DNA from: a virus
Virus record (IMG/VR): IMGVR_UViG_3300031507_000069
Coordinates: 1 to 47,997 of that record
Reading direction: 5' to 3' (one strand)
DNA length: 47,997 nucleotides
Shown here: in pieces, positions 1 to 6,070 of the stretch
Numbering within the stretch: position 1 is the first letter of the stretch
Layout: every line of letters begins with the position of its first letter
Made by a program: the position numbers and the translations under genes
Notes under the pieces: generated by a model
Database searches by the model: none
The model's input: the letters and a program-made list of their open reading frames with translations, nothing else
What the model was told of the DNA's origin: nothing

Positions 1-270
1 AAATCGGATGGCGGTAAGGCGTACCACGCGGATGCTAATGGCAATCCGATTGACGACGAAGTAATTACTGAAAAGGAAGATCATGACACAGAAACAGCAG
101 AGCGTATTCATGGGATATCACGAGAGGATGTACGAGGCGACAAAATTCAGGAGCGCATTGATTGCGCGCCTACAGGGAACGCAGCCCGCAACGGACCCAG
201 CGCCGCAGCCGCCAAACCCGCCCCAGTGGTGGGCAAAGGTGCGCAAGGAGCATTTGCGTTTCTGGAGTAA
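1..270 (+). CDS. C-terminal end of an unknown phage protein (cut by the window edge)
   Basis: An open frame runs from the first base to a TAA at 268-270, giving 89 residues with no start in the window, so this would be the tail of a gene that begins upstream. The first part (KSDGGKAYHADANGNPIDDE) is hydrophilic and reads like real protein; the end is Ala/Pro-rich. It overlaps the next gene, which starts at 83 with a good ribosome binding site, by 188 bases. The other two frames of 1-82 are closed by stops. I do not recognise the family. The last 60 residues could be chance read-through of an overlapping frame, but there is no earlier stop. Confidence 0.45.
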   Translation, partial: KSDGGKAYHADANGNPIDDEVITEKEDHDTETAERIHGISREDVRGDKIQERIDCAPTGNAARNGPSAAAAKPAPVVGKGAQGAFAFLE

Positions 271-649
271 GATCGCGCTGGCCGCTTCCGTCTCAGGCTG
301 CGCGTCTATCCAATCGCAGTACGAGACGCTGACGACTGACAACGAGGCAGCCACGACATTCTATGCTCAATGCGCTGCCGCTGACGTGGTGAGCACATTT
401 GCATTCCTCAAGATGACGACGATGTACGAAGTCAATCCTGTAGTGAATCACTTTGCAATTCCTGCACTCGGGCACGTCGCTGGTGTTATCGTCCCGGCAA
501 TCGGCCTGTCTATCGCTGCGTACTACGGCTTGCGCTGGCTGAACGAACCCAAGGTATCAGCCGCAGCCGCAGCGCTTACCTGTGCGTCTGCCGTGCGCAA
601 TGTGTACCAGATCGGGCACGTTGAAACGGGGCCGGGTTGGTTCCAATGA
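83..649 (+). CDS. Small membrane protein with an E-x-NP motif, function unknown
   Basis: This 188-residue protein starts at an ATG preceded by AAGGAAGATC, a good Shine-Dalgarno with normal spacing. A charged, Pro-rich N-terminus (PAPQPPNPPQWW, about residues 40-51) precedes a hydrophobic stretch with a lipobox-like LAASVSGC near residue 70. After it come D-V-V-S-T, an E-V-NP motif and two hydrophobic segments (about 130-155 and 160-175). The T...E.NP arrangement before membrane helices resembles the DUF5658 type of small membrane proteins. An alternative is a shorter lipoprotein starting at a GTG or TTG near 239-254, just before the lipobox-like segment. Its 3' end overlaps the next gene by ATGA. 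A lysis or envelope role would be a guess. Confidence 0.6.
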   Translation: MTQKQQSVFMGYHERMYEATKFRSALIARLQGTQPATDPAPQPPNPPQWWAKVRKEHLRFWSKIALAASVSGCASIQSQYETLTTDNEAATTFYAQCAAADVVSTFAFLKMTTMYEVNPVVNHFAIPALGHVAGVIVPAIGLSIAAYYGLRWLNEPKVSAAAAALTCASAVRNVYQIGHVETGPGWFQ

Positions 650-915
650 AAGGACGATATATCAGCCTATCGCATGCAGCGCAGATCATTGGCGTAAGCC
701 GGGAACGCATGGGCAAGCTATGCAGAGATGGGCGCGTACCTGGGGCGCATAAGATAGGTCGCGTTGGCTCTGTCTGTCCAGTCTGGGAAATCCCTATGGT
801 GTTTAAGATTCTGCCAGGATTGCCGCCAGGGAATCCGAACTGGCGGAAGAAGGAGACGCCACCCGCACATGGGCCGGTCATCATGGGGGTGAGAATGCCT
901 AAGTCTCGCGGATAG
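646..915 (+). CDS. Small helix-turn-helix DNA-binding protein (MerR/excisionase-like fold)
   Basis: This 89-residue protein begins at the ATG that overlaps the stop of the previous gene (ATGA at 646-649), so translation is probably coupled. The N-terminal half (residues 5-35, with SLSHAAQIIGVSRERMGKLCRDGRVPG) has the form of the winged-helix HTH used by excisionases and MerR-type small regulators: A-A-x-x-I-G-V-S, then R-x-G-x-x-P-G. The C-terminus is Pro/Lys-rich and has no recognisable domain. Its 3' end overlaps the end of the converging leftward operon by 17 bases with no terminator visible between them. No integrase is present in the window, so calling it an excisionase is not justified; a regulator or packaging-site binding protein is equally possible. 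Confidence 0.6.
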   Translation: MKGRYISLSHAAQIIGVSRERMGKLCRDGRVPGAHKIGRVGSVCPVWEIPMVFKILPGLPPGNPNWRKKETPPAHGPVIMGVRMPKSRG

Positions 916-1372
916 TGACTCCGTGAACTGTCGCCATCAAGTGCCGCTTGAGGCGATATACCGGAGTCTCCGCGCCCTTCACATCCTCAACTACCTGGAC
1001 CCATGCAAAGCGCTGCTTTTCCTCATACACAAAATCTGCAAGGTATCGTATTGCAGGAATATTTTTCCCGCAATAAAGGTACGGCGGGGCGAGAACATAG
1101 GGAACCTGCAGCTTAAGCCCTCGTATCGCGCCGCCTTTCTGCATCAACAGCAATTCCTGATACCGCGCGTATTCCTTCTCGCTGTCGAACGTCTGAGAAT
1201 CGCACGTTACTTTCTTATTTCCGTATTTGGACACTCCTTTTCCTGCCCCTCTTACTTCCGCCACGGAGTCTAGCAGCTTTACCATTCGCACGTTCTGCCG
1301 CTGCTGGGCCAGCTTGTGCTTTACCTGATTCACAATTCCCGGCGGTAATTGTGATAACGTCCAATTTGCCAT
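899..1372 (-). CDS. DUF1064 family phage protein, putative nuclease-like
   Basis: The domain from about residue 45 (SKYGNKKV...FDSEKEYARYQELLLMQKGGAIRGLKLQVPY..L..........I.Y.ADFVYEE....VVEDVKG..T..YRLKRHLM) fits the DUF1064 phage family, whose E...Y.AD.....VEDVKG pattern looks like a PD-(D/E)XK nuclease core. The start at 1372 is chosen because AAGGAAATTAAAG precedes the ATG; the frame extends further upstream without a good site. The first 52 codons overlap the preceding gene in another frame. It is the last gene of the leftward operon, downstream of a DUF1364 gene, so a role in resolving or processing replicating DNA is plausible but inferred. Confidence 0.75.
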   Translation of the reverse strand: MANWTLSQLPPGIVNQVKHKLAQQRQNVRMVKLLDSVAEVRGAGKGVSKYGNKKVTCDSQTFDSEKEYARYQELLLMQKGGAIRGLKLQVPYVLAPPYLYCGKNIPAIRYLADFVYEEKQRFAWVQVVEDVKGAETPVYRLKRHLMATVHGVTIRET

Positions 1373-1565
1373 CTTTAATTTCCTTGAATACCGCAGGCAT
1401 CGCTGCGTAGCTATCAATCTCGGCCTGCCTTGGATGTGGCGCGATGGGCCATGACTTAAGGGGATTCCACGGAAATTGCGCTATTCCCTCGACAAGCTTT
1501 TTGACATTCGCGCGTGAGAGCCTGACCAGATCGACGCCGTTTCGTGTCATTCCGTTTTTCATCAT
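1215..1565 (-). CDS. Unknown small basic phage protein
   Basis: A 116-residue frame starts with ATGATG; the first ATG overlaps the stop of the upstream gene (ATGA at 1565-1562). Residues 1-75 look like a compact domain (NGVDLVRLSRANVKKLVEGIA, then WNPLKSWPIAPHPRQAEIDS). The C-terminal 45 residues are Ala/Arg/Lys-rich and lie over the start of the DUF1064 gene in a different frame (158-base overlap). The basic tail could bind nucleic acid, or could simply be the cost of the overlap. I do not recognise the family. The beginning is well supported by the coupled start; the true end is less certain. Confidence 0.55.
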   Translation of the reverse strand: MMKNGMTRNGVDLVRLSRANVKKLVEGIAQFPWNPLKSWPIAPHPRQAEIDSYAAMPAVFKEIKDGKLDVITITAGNCESGKAQAGPAAAERANGKAARLRGGSKRGRKRSVQIRK

Positions 1566-1762
1566 GCGATTCCGACAATTACGTTGCATCGCATGCAACG
1601 GTTATCATTGGCAGCATGATCTACTGTGAATGACCGGCCTAAAACCTTGTAGGTCGCTTTCCTGATATTGATTAAATCTCCGTCATTCGGCTGGAAAGAT
1701 GATTCCACAGTCAGGAACGGCTGCTTACTGTCGCGCAGATAAAATTCAACAGTGTCTTTCAT
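1562..1762 (-). CDS. Unknown 66-residue phage protein
   Basis: The start at 1762 is chosen because its ATG overlaps the stop of the gene before it (ATGA), with a weak GGTGA site upstream. The sequence (MKDTVEFYLRDSKQPFLTVESSFQPNDGDLINIRKATYKVLGRSF... as short segments) suggests a small beta-rich protein: F-x-P-x-x-G-D-x-I-x-I followed by Y-x-V-x-G-R is common in short phage proteins of early operons that set the limits of a beta barrel. A C-R-C-N motif lies near the end. No function can be assigned. Confidence 0.6.
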   Translation of the reverse strand: MKDTVEFYLRDSKQPFLTVESSFQPNDGDLINIRKATYKVLGRSFTVDHAANDNRCMRCNVIVGIA

Positions 1763-1977
1763 GGCTTCACCCGCCCGCGCCATCTAATAGATTGCCATGA
1801 TGACCTAATTGTCATCCTCGATGCCTCAGCAACAAAATTAGAACTCAGCAGCCATTCCCTCCCATTCCAACGCGAATAGGACATTGCGCCTGACACCGGA
1901 CTTGTATTTCTCTGATAAACGCCGACACGCACCGGCTTGACGTTACCAGGGAACCATGGAGTTAGATCAGGTTTCAC
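1759..1977 (-). CDS. Unknown 72-residue phage protein
   Basis: It starts with a GTG at 1977 that overlaps the TGA of the ParB-like gene upstream (GTGA). The N-terminal pattern W-F-P-x-x-x-K-P-V-R-x-G-V-Y followed by a Trp-rich S-R-W-N-G-R-E-W is typical of small proteins found in many phage early operons with no assigned role. The C-terminus is basic (RSSWQSIRWRGRVKP). Its place between a ParB-like protein and small unknowns gives no further clue. Confidence 0.6.
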   Translation of the reverse strand: MKPDLTPWFPGNVKPVRVGVYQRNTSPVSGAMSYSRWNGREWLLSSNFVAEASRMTIRSSWQSIRWRGRVKP

Positions 1978-2786
1978 AGCGATTCACGCGCCATCTTAAC
2001 GATTTTTTTCAGCGCCGTGTAGTCACCAACCAACGCGGATTCTACTTCAGCCCACTCGATCAGCGCCTTGACGACTGCGCGCGTGGTGGGCTTTCCCTCG
2101 ATGTGTTTCCGTGTGGCTTTTCCCTTCCCTGCAGCAGCAGCCTTTTCCACACCGGCCTTGAGCTTGTCCCCAGCTTCGGCACCATGACGCTTAATCGTGT
2201 CTATGGCTTGCGTTGCTGATACCTTTCCGTCAGCTACCAGCCGCCGCACGGTCGCAGGCGCACCAGCCAATCCAAGCAGATCGCCGACACGTTGCGCCGA
2301 CATACCAAGGCGACGACCGATTTCTTTTTCGTCCCATCCGAATGCAGCCAGCCGCTTGCAGACTGTGCCGACCTCGAATTGAGTAAGCGGCTTGCCGGAA
2401 TTGTTGATGACCAATCCGACAATCAAATCCTCCATGTTCGTCCCCTTGGGAGACGCCACTACTGGAAGATGCGTGATTTCAGCGCCGCGCGATATCGCTA
2501 TCTTGACGGCCTCAAGCCTGCAGTGCCCATCAGTAACCGCGATCTTGTTGACGCCTTCGATTACGGCAACATACCCGGCCAGCGGATGCGATGCCAAGTA
2601 GCCATTCGCCATGATCGACTCGACCAATTCAGCGATGTGCTCTGCATGTTCATCCCCATCCGAACGAACATTGAACCCTGGCATGACGTACAGATTTTCA
2701 ATCGGCACCTTCCACAAATCTGAAGAACCCGCGCCGCTTTCCTTCATTGCTGCTTTGACGTTTCCTGCTATCAATTCTTGAGTCAT
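1974..2786 (-). CDS. ParB/KorB-like DNA-binding protein
   Basis: About 270 residues. Residues 20-135 match the ParB N-terminal (ParB/Sulfiredoxin-fold) domain: N-V-R near the start, V-I-E-G, then T-D-G-H-C-R-L-E-A in the place of the G-E-R-R nucleotide-binding box, and N-N-S-G-K-P-L-T in the place of the ENxQR box. This is followed by a ParB/KorB-type helix-turn-helix (WDEKEIGRRLGMSAQRVGDL, about residues 148-170) and an Ala/Lys-rich C-terminus. The start is one of two adjacent ATGs (2789 or 2786) after GGAG; 2786 has the better spacing. Known ParB proteins bind parS DNA and hydrolyse CTP; the altered boxes leave CTP use open. A perfect parS-like site occurs at 32631-32646 in the same genome. 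It may serve transcriptional control rather than partition. Confidence 0.75.
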   Translation of the reverse strand: MTQELIAGNVKAAMKESGAGSSDLWKVPIENLYVMPGFNVRSDGDEHAEHIAELVESIMANGYLASHPLAGYVAVIEGVNKIAVTDGHCRLEAVKIAISRGAEITHLPVVASPKGTNMEDLIVGLVINNSGKPLTQFEVGTVCKRLAAFGWDEKEIGRRLGMSAQRVGDLLGLAGAPATVRRLVADGKVSATQAIDTIKRHGAEAGDKLKAGVEKAAAAGKGKATRKHIEGKPTTRAVVKALIEWAEVESALVGDYTALKKIVKMARESL

Positions 2787-3091
2787 CATTTCTCCAATAC
2801 TAAATTTGCTTCGATCAACATGCGCAGACTGCGCGCGTGCCCTTCCCAAAATGCGAGCCTCACATCATCTCGCGTCAAACCGTTTGTCCTAGGAATACTA
2901 CCATCTACCACACCATGACACACATAACAACCTATCGCGCCGAGTGCATCATGCGATTTCATTCCAATGCCTTTACCTGCAGCGCTTCCGTTGCCGTGGC
3001 ACCAGACCGTAGTCGCATTGTCTCGGCAGCACATGCCCGGTATGCGAATCTGGCACTCCTGGCCGCGAGCGAACTCCGTGATTTTGCTCAT
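2786..3091 (-). CDS. DUF1364 family (YbcO-like) nuclease-like protein
   Basis: This 101-residue protein starts at 3091, where ATGA overlaps the upstream stop. The sequence follows the DUF1364 pattern: an A-R-G-Q-E-C-Q-I-R-I-P-G-M-C-C start, N-A-T-T-V-W-C-H-G-N-G, G-I-G-M-K-S-H-D and C-Y-V-C-H-G-V-V-D-G. These Cys and His residues correspond to the zinc-supported HNH-like fold of E. coli YbcO, a lambdoid-prophage endonuclease-like protein, and the H-D and C-x-x-C-H positions are all present. It sits with DUF1367 and DUF1064 genes, a group often found together in lambdoid early regions and thought to act in recombination or DNA processing. Catalytic activity is inferred from the family. Confidence 0.82.
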   Translation of the reverse strand: MSKITEFARGQECQIRIPGMCCRDNATTVWCHGNGSAAGKGIGMKSHDALGAIGCYVCHGVVDGSIPRTNGLTRDDVRLAFWEGHARSLRMLIEANLVLEK

Positions 3092-3291
3092 TGCCCAGCA
3101 CTCCCGTAAATCGCATTGGCGCACTTCACAACTCTGTGCGCTTGCGCCATCTCGAATAACAGTTTCGGCGCACGCACGGTAAGATTCAATTCCGCGCTGA
3201 TGCAATCAGCGTGCATCGGCATGGGATAGACTCTCTGCAATAGGTCCATGATCTGAAGCTGACGCGGAGAGAATTTGCGAAATGTTTTCAC
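3088..3291 (-). CDS. Small winged-helix-like phage protein
   Basis: The GTG start at 3291 overlaps the stop of the DUF1367 gene (GTGA), which decides the start against a longer frame beginning at 3366. The 67 residues (KTFRKFSPRQLQIMDLLQRV, then ISAELNLTVRAPKLLFEMAQAHRV) look like a short winged-helix DNA-binding module: a first helix, a turn with M-H-A-D-C-I-S-A-E-L-N-L, and a recognition-like helix. No characterised family is recognised. It is probably co-translated with the flanking DUF1367 and DUF1364 genes. Confidence 0.55.
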   Translation of the reverse strand: MKTFRKFSPRQLQIMDLLQRVYPMPMHADCISAELNLTVRAPKLLFEMAQAHRVVKCANAIYGSAGQ

Positions 3292-3758
3292 GTGAACTGC
3301 AATACCCGGTCGATCACATCGCGCAACTGTTCTTCGGTCAGTCCCCGCCCGTTCAGAATCTTGCACAAGATAATGTTAATCGTCGCGCTGTACAGCTTCT
3401 CGAACGTCTCTTGATTCATCCGGCCAAACGATATCGACTCAGCTTCTACGCGCACAGACCCATCGACATGCACCACGACGCGCGAATACCCGGCCAGGAT
3501 GGTTAGATCGCGCCTGAACGTGTCAAGGTTAGGCTGGACTGGTTGACCCTTGTACGTCGCAGAAGGCCGCTCAGACCACTGTTCAAACGCGAACTTGACC
3601 AGGGCAAACCACTTCTTGTGAAACTCGTAGTTCCGTACCTGCTTTACCTCGACGCTGATAACAGCGCCGACCTTGAAGCGCCGCAGCGCCTCGGAATCGT
3701 CCTCACTCGCCGGTATCAGAGCCCCGGTGGCTGCCTTCTGCACGAAAAGCCGTGTCAC
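3288..3758 (-). CDS. DUF1367 family phage protein
   Basis: The 156 residues fit DUF1367 over nearly their full length: a G-A-L-I-P-A-S-E-D-D-S-E-A-L-R-R-F-K-V-G start, then the family's R-N-Y-E-F-H-K-K-W-F-A-L-V-K-F-A-F-E-Q-W block, a F-R-R-D-L-T-I-L-A-G-Y core and an E-S-I-S-F-G-R-M motif near residue 105. Start is GTG at 3758 after GAGGGGG. The biochemical role of DUF1367 is not known; it is found in lambdoid phage early regions with DUF1364 nuclease-like genes, as here. Downstream genes overlap by GTGA and ATGA, so this is one translationally coupled block. Confidence 0.82.
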   Translation of the reverse strand: MTRLFVQKAATGALIPASEDDSEALRRFKVGAVISVEVKQVRNYEFHKKWFALVKFAFEQWSERPSATYKGQPVQPNLDTFRRDLTILAGYSRVVVHVDGSVRVEAESISFGRMNQETFEKLYSATINIILCKILNGRGLTEEQLRDVIDRVLQFT

Positions 3759-3848
3759 GCCTACCCCCTCTCTTCGTAGTTAAGATGTTGCCTTTGCGAC
3801 CCGCTTTTGACCTTCATGTAAAGGTGATGGTAATGGTGCATTTTGCCG

Positions 3849-4283
3849 TTATCCATCTGTTACATGAACCGTTATAACGCCGTTATCATCGCCGTTACTA
3901 AAGCCGTTATCATCGCCGTTACATGCGCCGTTACCATTGCGTTTCCCCCATCTTTTATCTGCAGACGCCTTTCCAGCGATAGAATGTTGTTTCTGAATGT
4001 TTTTTGCCTTCTCTAACTCTATAGCTAACCGCTTTTGGATATACCCGTTTTCGCATGGAGTCCAGAACTTCATGATGGTATCGCGAGACTCAGACCACTC
4101 TTTTTCGGTCATCCGAGACATGCGGAAAATGCGATCCTCCGATAACGGCAGCATGCCGCCGTTACCCCATGCATGCATCATCAAGATAAGATAGGAACCG
4201 TGCTCTGCAGCGCTCAAATGCGCCGTGTCTGCCAAATAATCTCCAATATAAATTGGCATCCATATATCAGGTTTCTTCGCCAC
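3849..4283 (-). CDS. DUF1376 domain protein, likely replication-associated
   Basis: Residues 5-85 match DUF1376: P-D-I-W-M-P-I-Y-I-G-D-Y-L-A-D-T-A-H-L-S-A-A-E-H-G-S-Y-L-x-L is the family signature, followed by the L-P-x-x-E-x-x-I-x-R-M segment. DUF1376 proteins are found in phages and prophages next to helicase or replication-initiator genes and often carry an N-terminal winged-helix; a replication role is inferred. The start is a GTG at 4283, two bases after the preceding stop. The C-terminus is odd: after KRWGKR it becomes an Asn/Gly/Asp-rich repeat (NGDDNG units) encoded by a tandem DNA repeat. At 144 residues it is at the short end for the family, and no helicase-loader domain follows. 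Confidence 0.8.
   Translation of the reverse strand: MAKKPDIWMPIYIGDYLADTAHLSAAEHGSYLILMMHAWGNGGMLPLSEDRIFRMSRMTEKEWSESRDTIMKFWTPCENGYIQKRLAIELEKAKNIQKQHSIAGKASADKRWGKRNGNGACNGDDNGFSNGDDNGVITVHVTDG
3871..3945. repeat. Short tandem repeat inside the DUF1376 gene (about 24-bp unit)
   Basis: A 20-bp stretch (GCCGTTATCATCGCCGTTAC) occurs at 3879-3898 and again at 3903-3922, a 24-base period, with degenerate GCCGTTA units on both sides. It encodes the Asn-Gly-Asp-Asp repeats at the C-terminus of the DUF1376 protein. The period is a multiple of three, so copy number could change without breaking the frame. Confidence 0.8.
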
Positions 4284-4285
4284 GC

Positions 4286-4486
4286 CTACACCCCTGCTTT
4301 AGCTTTTATTGCCAATAGCGCCAACACAAGAGCATCCAACTGCGTAACGTTGATCATTACCAAATCGTCTGAATCATCTCCCTCTTGCCTGATTACAACA
4401 TCATCCCCATCCAAATAAACTGCTGTTTCCACGGCAGGCTTAAGGATTATTGCGCCACTCTCTTTGAAACGATTTAGTATAGACAT
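4286..4486 (-). CDS. Unknown 66-residue acidic phage protein
   Basis: The ATG at 4486 follows GGAGGTCTTGA, one of the strongest ribosome binding sites in the operon. The protein is acidic in the middle (DGDDVVIRQEGDDSDD) and ends with a hydrophobic, helix-forming segment (LDALVLALLAIKAKAGV). No family is recognised. A 167-bp non-coding gap lies upstream (4487-4653) with no clear promoter; only a short CCGG-CTGACAA-CCGG hairpin is visible there. It is followed two bases later by the DUF1376 gene. Confidence 0.6.
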   Translation of the reverse strand: MSILNRFKESGAIILKPAVETAVYLDGDDVVIRQEGDDSDDLVMINVTQLDALVLALLAIKAKAGV

Positions 4487-4653
4487 TCAAGACCTCCAAG
4501 GGACCGCCGCCGCCTGAGTTGACGGCCCAGGGCAGGGAAAACACGGTGGAGTGCGCGCGTTGCCTGTTGGCGACGGTCGCTTGGAAAGCCTGATATTGGA
4601 ATCAATCTGATACTCCACTTTGCCCGGTTGTCAGCCGGTAATTTATTAAACTC

Positions 4654-5673
4654 CTAGACGGCTGTTTTGTCAATCACCATGCGCACAAACTTAGCACGCC
4701 GCATGATCGCAGCGCATATCTCTGCATCGACGGCTCGCCTCAGATCGCCCTCGCGCGCTTTCTGTCTTTCTGTCATTAACGTGGAAAGACGTTCGTTCCG
4801 GTAGTCGCACCAATCCGTTCCAGCCGCACCAATCGGGAAGGCAGCGCCGCAGCCAAGCGCATCAGCCAGTTCGGTAGCTGCCTTTCTCCCAGGATTGCAT
4901 AGGCACCAGTCCGGTTTCTCTGAAAACGGCTCAAAGGCCGTTTTGAGCCCTTCAGCCTTGTGACGCTGGCAGACTGTGCCCACGTCCCAATCGCCTGCTA
5001 CAGCCACCATTCCGCCTGCTGGTAGGGCAATATTGCGCATGTTGCCGGATGTGAACGCGCAAACCACCCGAGCCATTGGCATCGAGGCGAAAATCGCTAG
5101 CCCGGTCGCTAGCCCTTCGCATACGACAGTAACCGACGCACCTTTGCGTTCTATCCAATAAACCGCATTCTTGGATGGAGCCCCAGGCCAAAATAGTTTT
5201 TCCCCATTATTCGCAATTCGCTGCACGCTCATCAGGCTTTCGCCGATCATCATTGGAATGACCAGCCAGCCAAGCGCATCGACGCGCAAGCCGTAGCATC
5301 CGGCCATGTCCAGGCCATGCCCCTGCAGATACGGATGACTGCCGATCAGCGGTTTGCAGGTATCGTAGAAGTCCCGCGCTTCCCTTGTCGCGCGTATCTG
5401 CTTGCGCTTATCTTCCGCCATGCGCGCAGCGATTTTTGCCCGGTCAATGTGCGGTATGGGCTGATCGTTGTTCCTGTACGGTTTCCACACCAGCGGCTCA
5501 GTATGAACAGCGAAGTTCTGACAAAACCCAATACCGCCATTTTCAGCAAGCTTGTACGTCCCGTTCTTTTTTCTCGGATGATCCTCAGTCGGACAGCGCC
5601 GCCATTTTCCATCAGAGACAACTTCACCCGGCAACAACCCAGCCGAGCGGCAAAAATTGTAGAAATCAAGCAT
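4654..5673 (-). CDS. Toprim-domain primase-like protein
   Basis: A 339-residue protein starting at 5673, two bases after the preceding stop, with GGAAG upstream. The N-terminus carries C and H residues (RRCPTEDHP, then GFCQNF) that may form a small zinc-binding region. The Toprim core has the conserved Glu in V-C-E-G-L-A-T-G-L-A (E186) and the D-x-D motif in A-G-D-W-D (D228, D230). G-L-R-V-D-A-L-G-W-L-V-I-P-M and L-x-S-V-Q-R-I before it match the Toprim-containing primases of mobile elements, which lay down primers in replication. No helicase domain is attached; the separate SF2 helicase (6067-7521) and DUF1376 protein in the same operon may work with it. The catalytic residues are intact; substrate is inferred. 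Confidence 0.82.
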   Translation of the reverse strand: MLDFYNFCRSAGLLPGEVVSDGKWRRCPTEDHPRKKNGTYKLAENGGIGFCQNFAVHTEPLVWKPYRNNDQPIPHIDRAKIAARMAEDKRKQIRATREARDFYDTCKPLIGSHPYLQGHGLDMAGCYGLRVDALGWLVIPMMIGESLMSVQRIANNGEKLFWPGAPSKNAVYWIERKGASVTVVCEGLATGLAIFASMPMARVVCAFTSGNMRNIALPAGGMVAVAGDWDVGTVCQRHKAEGLKTAFEPFSEKPDWCLCNPGRKAATELADALGCGAAFPIGAAGTDWCDYRNERLSTLMTERQKAREGDLRRAVDAEICAAIMRRAKFVRMVIDKTAV

Positions 5674-5675
5674 CG

Positions 5676-5873
5676 TTAAATGCTTCCGCCCAGTTTGTTG
5701 CAGCCGCAGAACCGCGCAACCGGCTTTCCAAAATTCGTGCATTCTCCCTCGATACAACATTGCTTCGTAATATGGAATGTTTCGCATTCACGCAGCAGAT
5801 GGATTTTCATATCGATTAAGGTAGTCTTTCCAGTCCCACAGAACTGACAGTAAATTTCAATCGGATTGCTCAT
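5676..5873 (-). CDS. Small Cys-rich protein, probably zinc-binding
   Basis: The 65 residues contain C-Q-F-C near residue 9, H and C in HLLREC, C-C-I-E-G-E-C and C-G-C, a density that suggests one or two zinc sites. The ATG overlaps the stop of the gene upstream (ATGA at 5873-5870) and its own stop lies two bases before the Toprim gene, so the three are coupled. It may be an accessory of the primase-like protein, whose own zinc region is short. No named family is recognised. Confidence 0.6.
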   Translation of the reverse strand: MSNPIEIYCQFCGTGKTTLIDMKIHLLRECETFHITKQCCIEGECTNFGKPVARFCGCNKLGGSI

Positions 5874-6070
5874 GACGGCACCCTACGCCATTCAATGACC
5901 GGATACACCTTCCGCAGATTTTTCACACTCGCGCAATGCGAGCATACGTGTGGATATTTAGGCGGACTACTCAGCAATGTTCCACCAGTATGTTGCATCA
6001 CCCCGGTATTGCATTCGTCGCAAATGTAATCGACGCCAACCGGTTTTATCTCGTACTCTCTTTCGCTCAT
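5870..6070 (-). CDS. Small zinc-ribbon protein
   Basis: Starts at 6070 where ATGA overlaps the helicase stop. The 66 residues hold two CxxC pairs, C-D-E-C at about residue 17 and C-S-H-C near residue 45, spaced as in a zinc ribbon. The pattern V-x-Y-I-C-D-E-C ... P-P-K-Y-P-H-V-C-S-H-C is common in short phage proteins. It is likely to bind nucleic acid or a partner protein; its place between helicase and primase genes fits a replication accessory, which is inference. Confidence 0.65.
   Translation of the reverse strand: MSEREYEIKPVGVDYICDECNTGVMQHTGGTLLSSPPKYPHVCSHCASVKNLRKVYPVIEWRRVPS

Noticed and set aside
646-915. Excisionase gene implying a temperate phage
   Set aside because: The fold is excisionase-like, but no integrase, repressor or attachment site is visible, so lysogeny is not supported.
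3283-3298. Second parS-like site around a CACGTG
   Set aside because: Only the central CACGTG and a few flanking bases match; the outer fixed positions of the parS consensus are wrong.
3871-3945. CRISPR-like repeat
   Set aside because: Repeats are adjacent with no spacers and are part of a coding tandem repeat.
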